Position numbers and translations under genes: made by a program. Source: Bariatricus massiliensis (lineage in GTDB: Bacteria > Bacillota > Clostridia > Lachnospirales > Lachnospiraceae). From it: a stretch of DNA of 64,000 bases. The notes beneath the pieces were generated by a model. The model made no database searches. It was not told the origin of the DNA and saw nothing but the letters and a program-made list of their open reading frames with translations. The stretch is taken from positions 188,501-252,500 of the forward strand of contig NZ_LT574837.1 in the NCBI RefSeq assembly GCF_900086725.1, in the 5' to 3' direction. This document shows, piece after piece, positions 35,582-43,032 of this stretch. Within the stretch, counting starts at the first letter, position 1, and each line of letters opens with the position of its first letter.

Positions 35582-36490
35582 CTATCTATCATATGATATC
35601 TCATAGTGCCCAAATCCAATCGTTGCCCCTTTCCCAACTCTCAGATACCGTCCGACCTCCAATATCGGCACAAAACCGGATAAATCCCCCTCATACAATA
35701 CCCATCCTGTTTTAGACGGAAGCTCCAATTTTCCCGTCTTTTGGTTCATTGAGTATCTGGAAAATTCCACATCCTTCCAGTCTTCACACACGATTCTGAT
35801 TTGTTTCGCATGTGCAAGCAAATTTTCCTCATCCCACTCCATACAAAAATCGGTATAGGCTGTCGTCAATAATGATATTCTCCGAATCATAAACTGCATT
35901 AGCACCTCAAACGGCAATGTCTCAAATAAATCCCCACCTGATACGATTCTAAGCGGCGTATCAAATGTAAGACATGCATAGGAAACTTTTCTGTCCGCTA
36001 TCATGAGCGGCTTGGGGTATAAATTGCGAATCCAGCTTTTCCCTCCGGCATAAATCAGAGTTCCTGATTCCGGTTCTATTACCTGCCTCAGCCTAAATGA
36101 TAGCCGTTTAGCGCCCCATCCCTTTTGGTCAACCGCTTGCAGCGCATCCAGATAGACACCTGCCTGTTCCGCAGCTTTTCCAAGTAACGTAAGATCGAAT
36201 GTGCACACATCCCCCTTCTCCCAATTTTCCTTTCCTTGTCCATGAACATACAGTGTATATGGATTTACTGCTCCCGCTTCGCCTCCAGTATTACTGAAGC
36301 ATTGGACATAAAGGCAGGTCCCCCGTTTCTCACATCGAAAGCATTGTTCCTGCTGTCGGTCACAACAGAAATCACGAATACAATGCCCCAGAATTCCTCT
36401 TACTGTAGAGCCAAGATACCCCGGTAAAGTACCTGATTCTTGACACTCATAAGACGCCCGCAGAGTTATTTTTTTCAAAAATTCAAACAT
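35582..36490 (-). CDS. cas6: Cas6 crRNA-processing endoribonuclease
   Basis: 302-residue RAMP endonuclease that cuts the repeat hairpin and leaves the 8-base AUUGAAAC tag. Marks: N-terminal RAMP strand FEFLKKITLRASYE, GYLGSTVRGILGHCIRD, a cysteine-rich segment CFRCEKRGTCLY, and the C-terminal glycine loop LRVGKGATIGFGHYEI typical of Cas6_C. First gene of the leftward cas operon; GGAGG is six bases before the ATG. The catalytic His is not assigned. Confidence 0.86.
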   Translation of the reverse strand: MFEFLKKITLRASYECQESGTLPGYLGSTVRGILGHCIRDFCCDRQQEQCFRCEKRGTCLYVQCFSNTGGEAGAVNPYTLYVHGQGKENWEKGDVCTFDLTLLGKAAEQAGVYLDALQAVDQKGWGAKRLSFRLRQVIEPESGTLIYAGGKSWIRNLYPKPLMIADRKVSYACLTFDTPLRIVSGGDLFETLPFEVLMQFMIRRISLLTTAYTDFCMEWDEENLLAHAKQIRIVCEDWKDVEFSRYSMNQKTGKLELPSKTGWVLYEGDLSGFVPILEVGRYLRVGKGATIGFGHYEISYDR

Positions 36491-36519
36491 ATCCGTCCTC
36501 CCCCTAAATACTTTCTTCC

Positions 36520-36525
36520 ATTATA
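36520..36525 (-). promoter_or_regulatory. Probable -10 box of the cas operon promoter
   Basis: TATAAT on the minus strand about 30 bases before cas6. The upstream region is T-rich without a good -35 box, so the promoter is only partly supported. Confidence 0.45.
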
Positions 36526-36596
36526 TACCAAATAACGACAAAAAAGAAAAAACAGTTATTAAAACGCTAAAATGTTTATACTTTTTTAATAATTCA

Positions 36597-36626
36597 GAAA
36601 AAAGGTGTCAGCTTTTGCCGACACCT
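36597..36626 (-). terminator. Terminator behind the Fic remnant
   Basis: AGGTGTCGGC and GCTGACACCT on the minus strand pair around AAAA, with one mismatch, followed by TTTTTT. It isolates the cas operon from the genes to its right. Confidence 0.75.
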
Positions 36627-36635
36627 CAATTTCAA

Positions 36636-37060
36636 CTATTCTTTTGAAAACTTATATTTTCCTTTCCCGCGACCTGACACAGGTTCAATAATTCCCGCTC
36701 GCACCAATTTGGAAATCAGCTTAGATGCACTTGAATTTTGCAGTTCAAGTAACTCCACGACTGCGCTCCTACCAAAAATTTCATCAAAACCAAACTTTTC
36801 AAACATTTTATGGATATGAGTGATTGTCTTAACTGAGAAATCTACTTCCTTTCGTGAAAGTATACTCTCAATGTCTACTTTTTTACTTTGAATGTCTATT
36901 TTTCCCTCCCTGAAAAGTCCACTTATGTGTAGATTACGATTGTTTAGCTCATTCTTTTCATTCAAAAGAAGATTTCTAAGAAATAGCTCAAGGTACTCTG
37001 TTGTTTCGTGAATATCTTTTTGTAAATTGGTATAATTAGCACGAACAAGTCTATATTTTA
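36636..37060 (-). pseudogene. C-terminal remnant of a Fic-family protein
   Basis: An open frame without any start codon begins after a TAA near 37067 and reads RLVRANYTNLQKDIHETTEY, a sequence like that just after the catalytic core of Fic/DOC proteins, then LELFLRNLLLNEKNEL and a C-terminal winged helix (FGRSAVVELLELQNSSASKL, ending RGKGKYKF). The Fic core with HPFxxGNGR and the N-terminus are missing, so only about 140 of some 330-350 residues remain. A 109-residue ORF starting at 36965 could be translated but is probably not functional. Confidence 0.72.
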
Positions 37061-37238
37061 TATAATTTTATATTCATAAGTCAAGACTCTCGAAATCTGA
37101 ACGCTTCTGCTCTTCTGCAAACTTCAATATCTTATCCATCAATTTTGGCTCTCGCTTCTCATAATGACATACCTCGTGTTTTTCTCTTTCTGATACAACC
37201 TGTTTCAGATAAATATATCATACTACTCTTCCCAAAAT

Positions 37239-38228
37239 TTATTCATCCACCTCATTTTCCTGCTGTTGCAGGAGGAAGATTGCTTTCTGTGTTTCAATCT
37301 CTGCTCTCAATTCTTCTTCGGTCGGCAAATACAGTTTATACTTGGAAGCAAATAGCTGTTCATTTCCGTGAAGCACGGAATATTTTGCAACATCTTCATC
37401 TGTATCAGAACACAGTACAATTCCGATTGTTGGATTATCTCCTTCGCTTCGTTTGCGTTCATCGTACATACGAATGTACATATCCATCTGTCCTACATCC
37501 TGATGTGTAATTTCCTTTGTTTTTAGGTCTATCAAAACAAAACACTTGAGAATATAATTATAAAACACAAGATTGATATAATAATCCTTTTTCTCGGTAT
37601 GAATATGCTGCTGCCTTGCAACAAAAGCATATCCTTTGCCAAGTTCCATAAGAAACTTCTGCAAATTGGTCAAAATGCTTCTTTCAAGGTCACTTTCGGT
37701 AAAATCTGTGTTAGGTGCTAATCCTAAAAATTCTGCTACTACCGGATTTTTTATAAACTCCAGCTTGTCGTTTTGATACTCGGCTGTCAATTCTTTCATT
37801 TCATTTTCTACAAGTTCCTGCTTCTGCGTCTGAAGCATACTGTAGTAATACTGTGAAGAAACATTACGCTGTAATGTTCTGACACTCCATGTCTGCTCTA
37901 TGGCTTCTTTCTCATACCAAGCACGAGCTTTTTTATCTTCCACTTGTAAAAGAATGCGATAATATGTCCAAGAAAGTAGCACTCTAGATTGTTGCCTCAG
38001 TGAGGCAACAATCTCCGGAAACATTCTATAAAAACGCAAACAACGATACAAAGTGCCTTTATCATATCCCTTACCATAGCGATTCGTCAGCTCTTTTGAA
38101 AGTTTTTTTATAACTTGAAGTCCATATTCTGAACGCCCCTCTCCACCCAATTCTTCCTCAGCAATTCGGTATCCGATGAGCCAGTTTCTTTGCACAAGAA
38201 TTCCACCGAACAGCAAGGGGGGGATCAT
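37239..38228 (-). CDS. YhcG/DUF1016-type PDDEXK nuclease, 5' end apparently lost
   Basis: Up to 329 residues. N-terminal DUF1016_N helices (LIGYRIAEEELGGEGRSEYG, YDKGTLYRCLRFYRMFPEI, LSWTYYRILLQVEDKKAR) are followed by a PDDEXK domain with YYINLVFYNYILKCFVLIDLK, the metal-binding D...(D)xK pattern, and VGQMDMYIRMY. The family occurs in restriction-linked and defence islands. Relatives have about 20 more residues before the VQRNW segment; here homology stops near 38180-38215 and runs into unrelated sequence, leaving MIPPLLFGG or a TTG at 38252 as start with no good ribosome site. It may be a truncated remnant, although the catalytic half is complete. Confidence 0.7.
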   Translation of the reverse strand: MIPPLLFGGILVQRNWLIGYRIAEEELGGEGRSEYGLQVIKKLSKELTNRYGKGYDKGTLYRCLRFYRMFPEIVASLRQQSRVLLSWTYYRILLQVEDKKARAWYEKEAIEQTWSVRTLQRNVSSQYYYSMLQTQKQELVENEMKELTAEYQNDKLEFIKNPVVAEFLGLAPNTDFTESDLERSILTNLQKFLMELGKGYAFVARQQHIHTEKKDYYINLVFYNYILKCFVLIDLKTKEITHQDVGQMDMYIRMYDERKRSEGDNPTIGIVLCSDTDEDVAKYSVLHGNEQLFASKYKLYLPTEEELRAEIETQKAIFLLQQQENEVDE

Positions 38229-38252
38229 ATCTTTTTTAAGGCTGGCGAACAA

Positions 38253-38559
38253 GGCAGCCTATTTGTTGTGTCATAAAATAGTTTGAAAAAATCTCCCTTT
38301 ATACCTTGACAAATCTTAGCAGGTCTTGGTCTTGGCTGTATCCTTCCCACTACTAGGGCGGATTGGGGACTTTCACGCGTTAGAAACGTGCGCCGCAAGG
38401 CGCACAAAAAGGGCACTTTCTGAAAGATTTTTCTTTCAAAAAGTGCCCTCAACAATCAATCTTGTTGGAGTAGTTTAACTGACAACTAGCCACCATTCTT
38501 CATGATGATTCATGTTAGAATACAAATTTGTTGTCAAATTACGAAGATTTCTTACTCTC
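38253..38559. other. Gene-free junction with two hairpins between the defence island and the mobile element
   Basis: No supported gene. GTGCGCC-GCAA-GGCGCAC (38388-38405) is a perfect stem. AGGGCACTTT (38409-38418) and AAAGTGCCCT (38435-38444) form a second long hairpin followed on the minus strand by TTTTTG, a terminator for the tRNA-binding gene to the right. The right end contains the first TTGTTGTCA repeat. Confidence 0.6.
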
Positions 38560-39161
38560 CTAGTACAGCTTCGCACCCGCCGGAATTCTGTCATCCACCA
38601 TCAGTAGATTCAGTCCTTCATGTCCGTCTTCTTCATGAACCGCACTAATCAGCATACCGCAGGAGTCGATTCCCATCATCGGTCTTGGTGGCAGATTTGT
38701 GATTGCGATACAAGTCTTTCCGACCAACTCTTCCGGCTCATAATACTCATGAATACCGCTCAAAATCACACGGTCTGTACCACTTCCGTCATCCAAGACA
38801 AACTTCAGAAGCTTCTTGCTCTTCGGCACTGCCTCACAGGCTTTTACCTTTACGGCCCTGTAATCAGATTTTGCAAATGTCTCAAAATCAACGAACTCTT
38901 CAAACAACGGCTCGATTTTCACATTAGAAAAGTCAACCTTTTCTTCTATCTTTGCTTCTACCTTTTCTGCTTTTTTCGGAGCGTCAGAACCGCCCAGCGT
39001 CTTCATAGTAGGAAAAAGTTTCCCAACTAATTTACATGCCGTCATAACGATTCAAATCCTTTCATTTCTTTACTTTCCCATTCTTCACAGTGCTTCGTAT
39101 CACATCAGGGAAAAAAGAAAATCGTTGTCAAATTGTTGTCTTCGCAGAAAGTTTGTTGTCA
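38527..39161. repeat. TTGTTGTCA-type direct repeats flanking the tRNA-binding gene; possible integrase arm sites
   Basis: GTTGTCAAATT occurs at 38530-38540 and 39124-39134; TTTGTTGTCA occurs at 38527-38536 and 39152-39161; another GTTGTC is at 39135-39140 and an inverted CTGACAAC at 38480-38487. They cluster next to the integrase gene, where arm-type binding sites are expected. Confidence 0.45.
38560..39045 (-). CDS. Stand-alone tRNA-binding (EMAP-II/MetRS-beta like) domain protein
   Basis: 161 residues. Residues about 55-160 form the OB-fold tRNA-binding domain found at the C-terminus of methionyl-tRNA synthetase and in Trbp111/CsaA: VKVKACEAVPKSKKLLKFVL, SGIHEYYEPEELVGKTCIAI and NLPPRPMMGIDSCGMLISA. 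The N-terminal 50 residues are a Lys/Glu-rich linker. No catalytic synthetase domain is present, and an in-frame stop lies just before the ATG, so this is not merely a cut metG. It lies beside the integrase, so it may mark the attachment region or travel with the element. Confidence 0.85.
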   Translation of the reverse strand: MTACKLVGKLFPTMKTLGGSDAPKKAEKVEAKIEEKVDFSNVKIEPLFEEFVDFETFAKSDYRAVKVKACEAVPKSKKLLKFVLDDGSGTDRVILSGIHEYYEPEELVGKTCIAITNLPPRPMMGIDSCGMLISAVHEEDGHEGLNLLMVDDRIPAGAKLY

Positions 39162-39185
39162 GCTTACTCACACTGAGAACCCTTC

Positions 39186-40418
39186 CTAAAAGATGTCCAA
39201 TTTGGATAAGTTTTCAAAAGATTCCTTTTTCTTTTGATCTGTAGCTTCGGCATAGATATCCATCGTAGTTTCGATATTCCGATGGCCCATAATTGCCTGA
39301 ATTACTTTTAAGTTTGTTTCATGTTCGCAGAGTCTTGTACAAAAGGTATGCCTCAAGTGATGACAGGAGAAATCTGGAAGAATAATTGGCTCTCTCCGCT
39401 CGCGCTTGGCATTGATGACCTCTTCCGCATTGTACCCGCTGATAATCCGTTTGATAGTACGATTCACCGCCTGCGGATTTAAAACAGAACCAAAACGATT
39501 GATAAATACAAAACCCGTCATTCCATCGATCTCGGTTTCATTGAATCCCGTTTCTTCCTGCTCCTCATGCTCCATGTGGAAGGCGTCACATACAATATCA
39601 AGCATCGGAATCGTTCTGATACCTGCATCTGTCTTTGGCTTCGATATTCGCAGAACAGACTTTCTTGATTTTCCAACCGGGTAATAAACCAGACTGTGAT
39701 TGATGCTAAGAATCTGATTATCAAAATCAAGATCTTCCCAGCGGAGACCAAGTGCTTCTCCAATTCGGCATCCAGTTCCAAGTAAAACCGTAAACAACGG
39801 CCACCAATGATAATACACCGGATGATTGGATATATACTCCAGAAATACTCTCTGTTGCTCAATCGTTAAAGCATGTCTCACACCTCTTGACTTATCCGCC
39901 TTCTTGCTAACTTCCTTCATAATTCCGTCTGACGGATTTTTCCGAATAATTTCATCTCGAACCGCCAATTGGAACGTCGGATGCAGCAAGGTGTGAATCG
40001 AATCCAGTGTCCCTAACGATAACTCTTCCTCTTTAAGTAAATAGCAATAAAACTGGAGTACATCTGAATACTTAATGTCTGCGATTTTTTTCTTTCCGAA
40101 TGTATGTCTGACAAAACGATCATACATATAATCGTAATTACTACGGGTGGTCGCCCGCAAATCATACTTCGTAGAGATATACCGATCATAGGTATCATTT
40201 ATGGATGCTTTCCCTGCAACATACAGATCCAGTCCATCCAATTGATCCTTCATCAGCTGCTTTTCTTTTTCTCGAAGCGTTGCCAAATCCTGCGCGTATA
40301 TGGACCTACGCCTGCCCAACGGATCAGTATAGGTGTACATATACCGCTTATCTGATGCCCTCTGTACTTCTCCTTTCCTGAGTGCTCTTCCCCGCTCATC
40401 TTTTCGTGTCTTTGCCAT
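39186..40418 (-). CDS. int: Tyrosine recombinase, Tn916-type integrase
   Basis: 410 residues; inserts and excises the element. N-terminal arm-binding domain (YMYTYTDPLGRRRSIYA, typical of Tn916 Int), central SAM-like core-binding domain, C-terminal catalytic domain with R in GTGCRIGEALGLRWED, the H-x-x-R box SCHHLRHTFCTRL, GHRNIETTMDIYAEAT with the tyrosine nucleophile in DIYAEA. GAAGGAGG precedes ATG 40418; the ATG at 40505 has no site. It is the last gene at the left end of the element, 140 bases from the tRNA-binding gene. Confidence 0.95.
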   Translation of the reverse strand: MAKTRKDERGRALRKGEVQRASDKRYMYTYTDPLGRRRSIYAQDLATLREKEKQLMKDQLDGLDLYVAGKASINDTYDRYISTKYDLRATTRSNYDYMYDRFVRHTFGKKKIADIKYSDVLQFYCYLLKEEELSLGTLDSIHTLLHPTFQLAVRDEIIRKNPSDGIMKEVSKKADKSRGVRHALTIEQQRVFLEYISNHPVYYHWWPLFTVLLGTGCRIGEALGLRWEDLDFDNQILSINHSLVYYPVGKSRKSVLRISKPKTDAGIRTIPMLDIVCDAFHMEHEEQEETGFNETEIDGMTGFVFINRFGSVLNPQAVNRTIKRIISGYNAEEVINAKRERREPIILPDFSCHHLRHTFCTRLCEHETNLKVIQAIMGHRNIETTMDIYAEATDQKKKESFENLSKLDIF

Positions 40419-40461
40419 GTCTGTAACCTCCTTCATAAAATGAAGAAGGGACTCACAGCAC

Positions 40462-40632
40462 TTACTTTCGCTTGGACAAATACTCTTCCAAACTTCGCAG
40501 GGCAACCTCTGTCATTGTAATCTTGTGTTCAGCAGCATACCTGGTCAACTCAGCATGGGTTTTTTCTGATAATCGAACCGTAATGGACTTACGCTTTGCA
40601 TTGTCCTCCTTTGGTCTACCCATTTTTGTCAT
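40462..40632 (-). CDS. Ribbon-helix-helix (CopG-like) DNA-binding protein
   Basis: 56 residues from ATG 40632, seven bases after GGAGG. Sequence KRKSITVRLSEKTHAELTRY then KITMTEVALRSLEEYLSKRK is a standard RHH fold: a beta strand followed by two helices. It lies just upstream of int and may control excision or its own operon. Confidence 0.8.
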   Translation of the reverse strand: MTKMGRPKEDNAKRKSITVRLSEKTHAELTRYAAEHKITMTEVALRSLEEYLSKRK

Positions 40633-40738
40633 ATCGCTACCTCCACATGTCTTCATTATACTTATCGTAAGACAGAAAGTCAAGTCCCCAAGTGCTTAAA
40701 GTCCCTCTATATAAAAAAGCCATAATGTCTCACCTACT

Positions 40739-40948
40739 TTAATACTCTCGGAATGACTCCAAAAATTTTTCAAAAATTTCGCAATTCACTAAAGCAATGC
40801 CATCAATCTTATAAACAGCTTTTGCTTCCTTTGCGAGTTCTTGAAACTTTGTCAGCCCAAGGCTGTACTTCTCTGCTCCTTCTTTGTAGCGCACAAACTT
40901 TTTTGCATACTGCTTTGTTTGCTCTACGTCTTTCCTTTTATAGCCCAT
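40739..40948 (-). CDS. DUF6462 small protein, excisionase-like
   Basis: 69 residues, AAGGAGG eight bases before ATG 40948. The middle reads EKYSLGLTKFQELAKEAKAVYK followed by ALVNCEIFEKFLESF, the layout of small winged-helix excisionases (a helix-turn-helix ending in a hydrophobic strand and the F..FL helix). Its position two genes upstream of int fits a recombination directionality factor. Function inferred. Confidence 0.7.
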   Translation of the reverse strand: MGYKRKDVEQTKQYAKKFVRYKEGAEKYSLGLTKFQELAKEAKAVYKIDGIALVNCEIFEKFLESFREY

Positions 40949-41116
40949 AATCAGCCTCCTTACTATTAAAATCAAAATAAATGCCCCCTTCTCCGCCTGT
41001 GGCTGTCAGGTCCATAGAAATTTCATCTCCCCACCTGCATTATGGCCGGGCTGCGAATTACAGAAGTATCATTATCCCCGGCCGGATCATTGCGTTATAT
41101 GGGTGCCGCCCATATA

Positions 41117-41248
41117 TCAGTGCTCCTGGTTTTGCTCGCCACACAAACGGATAGCCGCTTCTCGGTTCGGGAACGTAGAGTTGGAAGCTATGAAATTGTC
41201 AAGGTACCATGGCATGGGGATGCCTTTACCTATAAAAAGCCTCATCAT
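41117..41248 (-). CDS. Small unknown ORF (43 codons)
   Basis: Reads MMRLFIGKGIPMPWYLDN..., ending in CGEQNQEH. It is the only coding-looking content in the 370-base gap 40949-41317. The ribosome site is weak (GAGAG) and the strong terminator at 41271-41310 separates it from upstream genes. May be a real small protein of the element or a relic. Confidence 0.3.
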   Translation of the reverse strand: MMRLFIGKGIPMPWYLDNFIASNSTFPNREAAIRLCGEQNQEH

Positions 41249-41270
41249 CTCTCAAATCTCGAACAGAATT

Positions 41271-41310
41271 CAAAAAAAAATGAAAACGGTCTCAGAAAAA
41301 TCTGAGACCG
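41271..41310 (-). terminator. Intrinsic terminator of the sigma-factor gene pair
   Basis: Perfect 10-bp stem CGGTCTCAGA / TCTGAGACCG with a four-base loop, then a T-rich tract on the minus strand. Confidence 0.88.
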
Positions 41311-41317
41311 CCTTCGT

Positions 41318-41509
41318 CTAAAAGACAAACTTTGAAATATTGAGCGCAATATGTATCAAAATATACTGTCTTAAATCTTCATCTATTTGCCCGTCAACCT
41401 TACTGTGCTTATCAATTAATGGTGCATACAGTAGAAATAGTTGCTCTAACGCCTCATGACTGCCGGAAACTGCCGCCTGAAGCATCTTTTCAAATTCCAT
41501 GTGATTCAT
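41318..41509 (-). CDS. Small helix-turn-helix protein of Tn916-type elements
   Basis: 63 residues: FEKMLQAAVSGSHEALEQLF, LLYAPLIDKHSKVDGQIDED and LRQYILIHIALNISKF. This pattern (a short region 2-like helix-turn-helix) recurs beside the sigma factor of Tn916-like elements. It starts four bases inside the sigma-factor gene, so the pair is coupled. Confidence 0.72.
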   Translation of the reverse strand: MNHMEFEKMLQAAVSGSHEALEQLFLLYAPLIDKHSKVDGQIDEDLRQYILIHIALNISKFVF

Positions 41510-41916
41510 AGTTTATCACCGTCCTTTGTCAATGCTATGCGCAGCTTCTTCAATGCCTGATAGCGCTGGTCGTAAACATGCTGCGGAGAACAGTTCAATA
41601 TCCGTGCAATTTCCTCCGGTTTTCTCTCTTCCACAAACAGCATTGTCAGTATCTCCTGCCGCTTTATCGGCAATTTTGCAAATGCCTCTGCCAACCGTTC
41701 CTCTTCAAAGTCAAAAGCGGATTTTGGATTCGCATAATATGCAGCTTTTTCAGAAACAGCTAAAGCGCTCTCTGGCAATTCCTCAATTGAAACTATATTT
41801 ACCTTGGGTTTTTCCCGTTCCAAATATTTGAGTCTGGCGCGGTAAACTGTTGTTTCCAGCCATGCTGTGAATCTGGCCCGTAGCTCGTCATGTTCAGACT
41901 TTTGCTGATGGTTCAT
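41506..41916 (-). CDS. Element-borne sigma-70 family factor
   Basis: 136 residues. Region 2-like start (FTAWLETTVYRARLKYLERE) and a region 4 helix-turn-helix (AFAKLPIKRQEILTMLFVEE, RKPEEIARILNCSPQHVYDQ, RYQALKKLRIAL). Such small sigma-like proteins regulate excision or transfer genes in Tn916 relatives. AAGGAGG precedes the ATG. Confidence 0.85.
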   Translation of the reverse strand: MNHQQKSEHDELRARFTAWLETTVYRARLKYLEREKPKVNIVSIEELPESALAVSEKAAYYANPKSAFDFEEERLAEAFAKLPIKRQEILTMLFVEERKPEEIARILNCSPQHVYDQRYQALKKLRIALTKDGDKL

Positions 41917-42058
41917 ATTTGTACCTCCTTACGGGGCACACCACCAGGGCAAAAGTCAAGACACGCCGTAGTGGCGTGCCTTAATTTTCAACTTGTTACC
42001 TTTTTACAGTTGTCAATGGCTTAATCCATATGGGATCACCTCCTTATTTTCAGATAAC
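41917..42058 (-). other. Leader region of the sigma gene with a two-codon ORF and a hairpin
   Basis: AAGGAGGTGATCCC leads into ATG GAT TAA (42021-42029), a start-stop ORF with a good ribosome site. Next is a CACGCC/GGCGTG hairpin (about 41960-41977). TTGACA occurs in the same stretch. Possibly a translation-dependent leader; no larger gene is present. Confidence 0.35.
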
Positions 42059-42095
42059 AAAAAACGACCATACTACATTTTCATGTAGCATAGCC
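42059..42095 (-). terminator. Intrinsic terminator of the XRE regulator
   Basis: CTACAT/ATGTAG stem, extended by A-T and G-U pairs in the minus-strand RNA, followed by TTTTTT. Confidence 0.75.
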
Positions 42096-42137
42096 GTTCT
42101 ATAAAGCGTAAACTTTTTCTGTTTTGTTATATGCTCA

Positions 42138-42482
42138 TCATTCATCCGTATGACTGAACTTTTCAATGGTATTTAAAAATTCAGCCAGACCTTCGCAAGC
42201 GTATACACGCTGCTTTACCGGATACTTCTCGATGCGCTCTGCAATCTCTCGCAAATAGACCTTCTCAGGTTCTGTATAATACTCCCTGAGCAATTGATCT
42301 ACCGTTACAGAAAGAGCATTTGCAATACGTACAATCATATCCAGGCTTGGAATTCCTCTCGCATTTTCAATCTGGCCGATATGACTGTTACCACAGTCAC
42401 AAAGCTCCGCCAAATCTTCCTGGCGCATTCCGCGCATTTGTCGGTACTTCCTAATATTCTTACCTAAAATAACATAGTCCAT
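42138..42482 (-). CDS. XRE-family transcriptional regulator of the element
   Basis: 114 residues. N-terminal helix-turn-helix: NIRKYRQMRGMRQEDLAELC, GNSHIGQIENARGIPSLDMI, RIANALSVTVDQLL. The C-terminal 45 residues are helical (IEKYPVKQRVYACEGLAEFL). Ribosome site AAGGAG lies 13 bases before the ATG. Likely a repressor of transfer or excision genes. Confidence 0.9.
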   Translation of the reverse strand: MDYVILGKNIRKYRQMRGMRQEDLAELCDCGNSHIGQIENARGIPSLDMIVRIANALSVTVDQLLREYYTEPEKVYLREIAERIEKYPVKQRVYACEGLAEFLNTIEKFSHTDE

Positions 42483-42651
42483 GGTTCTACATTCTCCTTA
42501 CATTTTTATTTTATACAATCTGGCAATGGAATTGAAGAACTCAACGTTCCAATACACGCACTATAAGTGGAATATAAACTTTTTCACATGGACTTTTCTA
42601 TTATTAAGTGTGTTAAATAACCATCATTATCCTATCGGATGCACTGTAGTT

Positions 42652-43014
42652 TTATGAAAACACATCCAGATTATCCAACATCTGTGCAATGTCTGCCTCC
42701 AGAGTATCTGTCCCATTTCCCTCTGAAAATGCGATTAATGATTCGTCCTGATGAACTGTTGCAAGTCTCTCCTCAACAATGCGCCGTATGATTTCTTCAA
42801 TTCCATCCCGATTATAGCCAGACGTCAGCTTGACCTCTATTTTACAATGTGTATCCTGCAAATCCGGGTTAGAATTAAGATAATCGTTAAGGGCTGCAAC
42901 AACAACTGCACTTTTTTTGTTTCCCAGCCTTTCAAGCAACTCTCCAGCCTTTACTTGTTCCTCTGAATCTGCGCCAAATTGAAGCGAAAAGCGATATTTT
43001 CCATCCTTTTTCAT
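42652..43014 (-). CDS. Putative ParR/StbB-type DNA-binding partner of ParM
   Basis: 120 residues starting MKKDGKYRFSLQFGADSEEQ, with a short N-terminal strand, a helix-turn-helix-like region (LLERLGNKKSAVVVAALNDY) like RHH partition proteins, and an acidic C-terminus (ADIAQMLDNLDVF) suitable for binding ParM filaments. It follows parM by 18 bases in the same operon. The call rests mainly on context and size. Confidence 0.65.
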   Translation of the reverse strand: MKKDGKYRFSLQFGADSEEQVKAGELLERLGNKKSAVVVAALNDYLNSNPDLQDTHCKIEVKLTSGYNRDGIEEIIRRIVEERLATVHQDESLIAFSEGNGTDTLEADIAQMLDNLDVFS

Positions 43015-43032
43015 TATACATCCCTCCGTCCC

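Noticed and set aside
26474..36490. Type III-E (Cas7-11) as the CRISPR subtype
   Set aside because: cas10 is present and the Cas7 units are in separate genes; no single gRAMP protein or TPR-CHAT peptidase exists.
38560..39045. 3' fragment of a metG gene cut by the element
   Set aside because: An in-frame stop lies just before the ATG and the protein has its own N-terminal linker; no MetRS catalytic sequence is adjacent.
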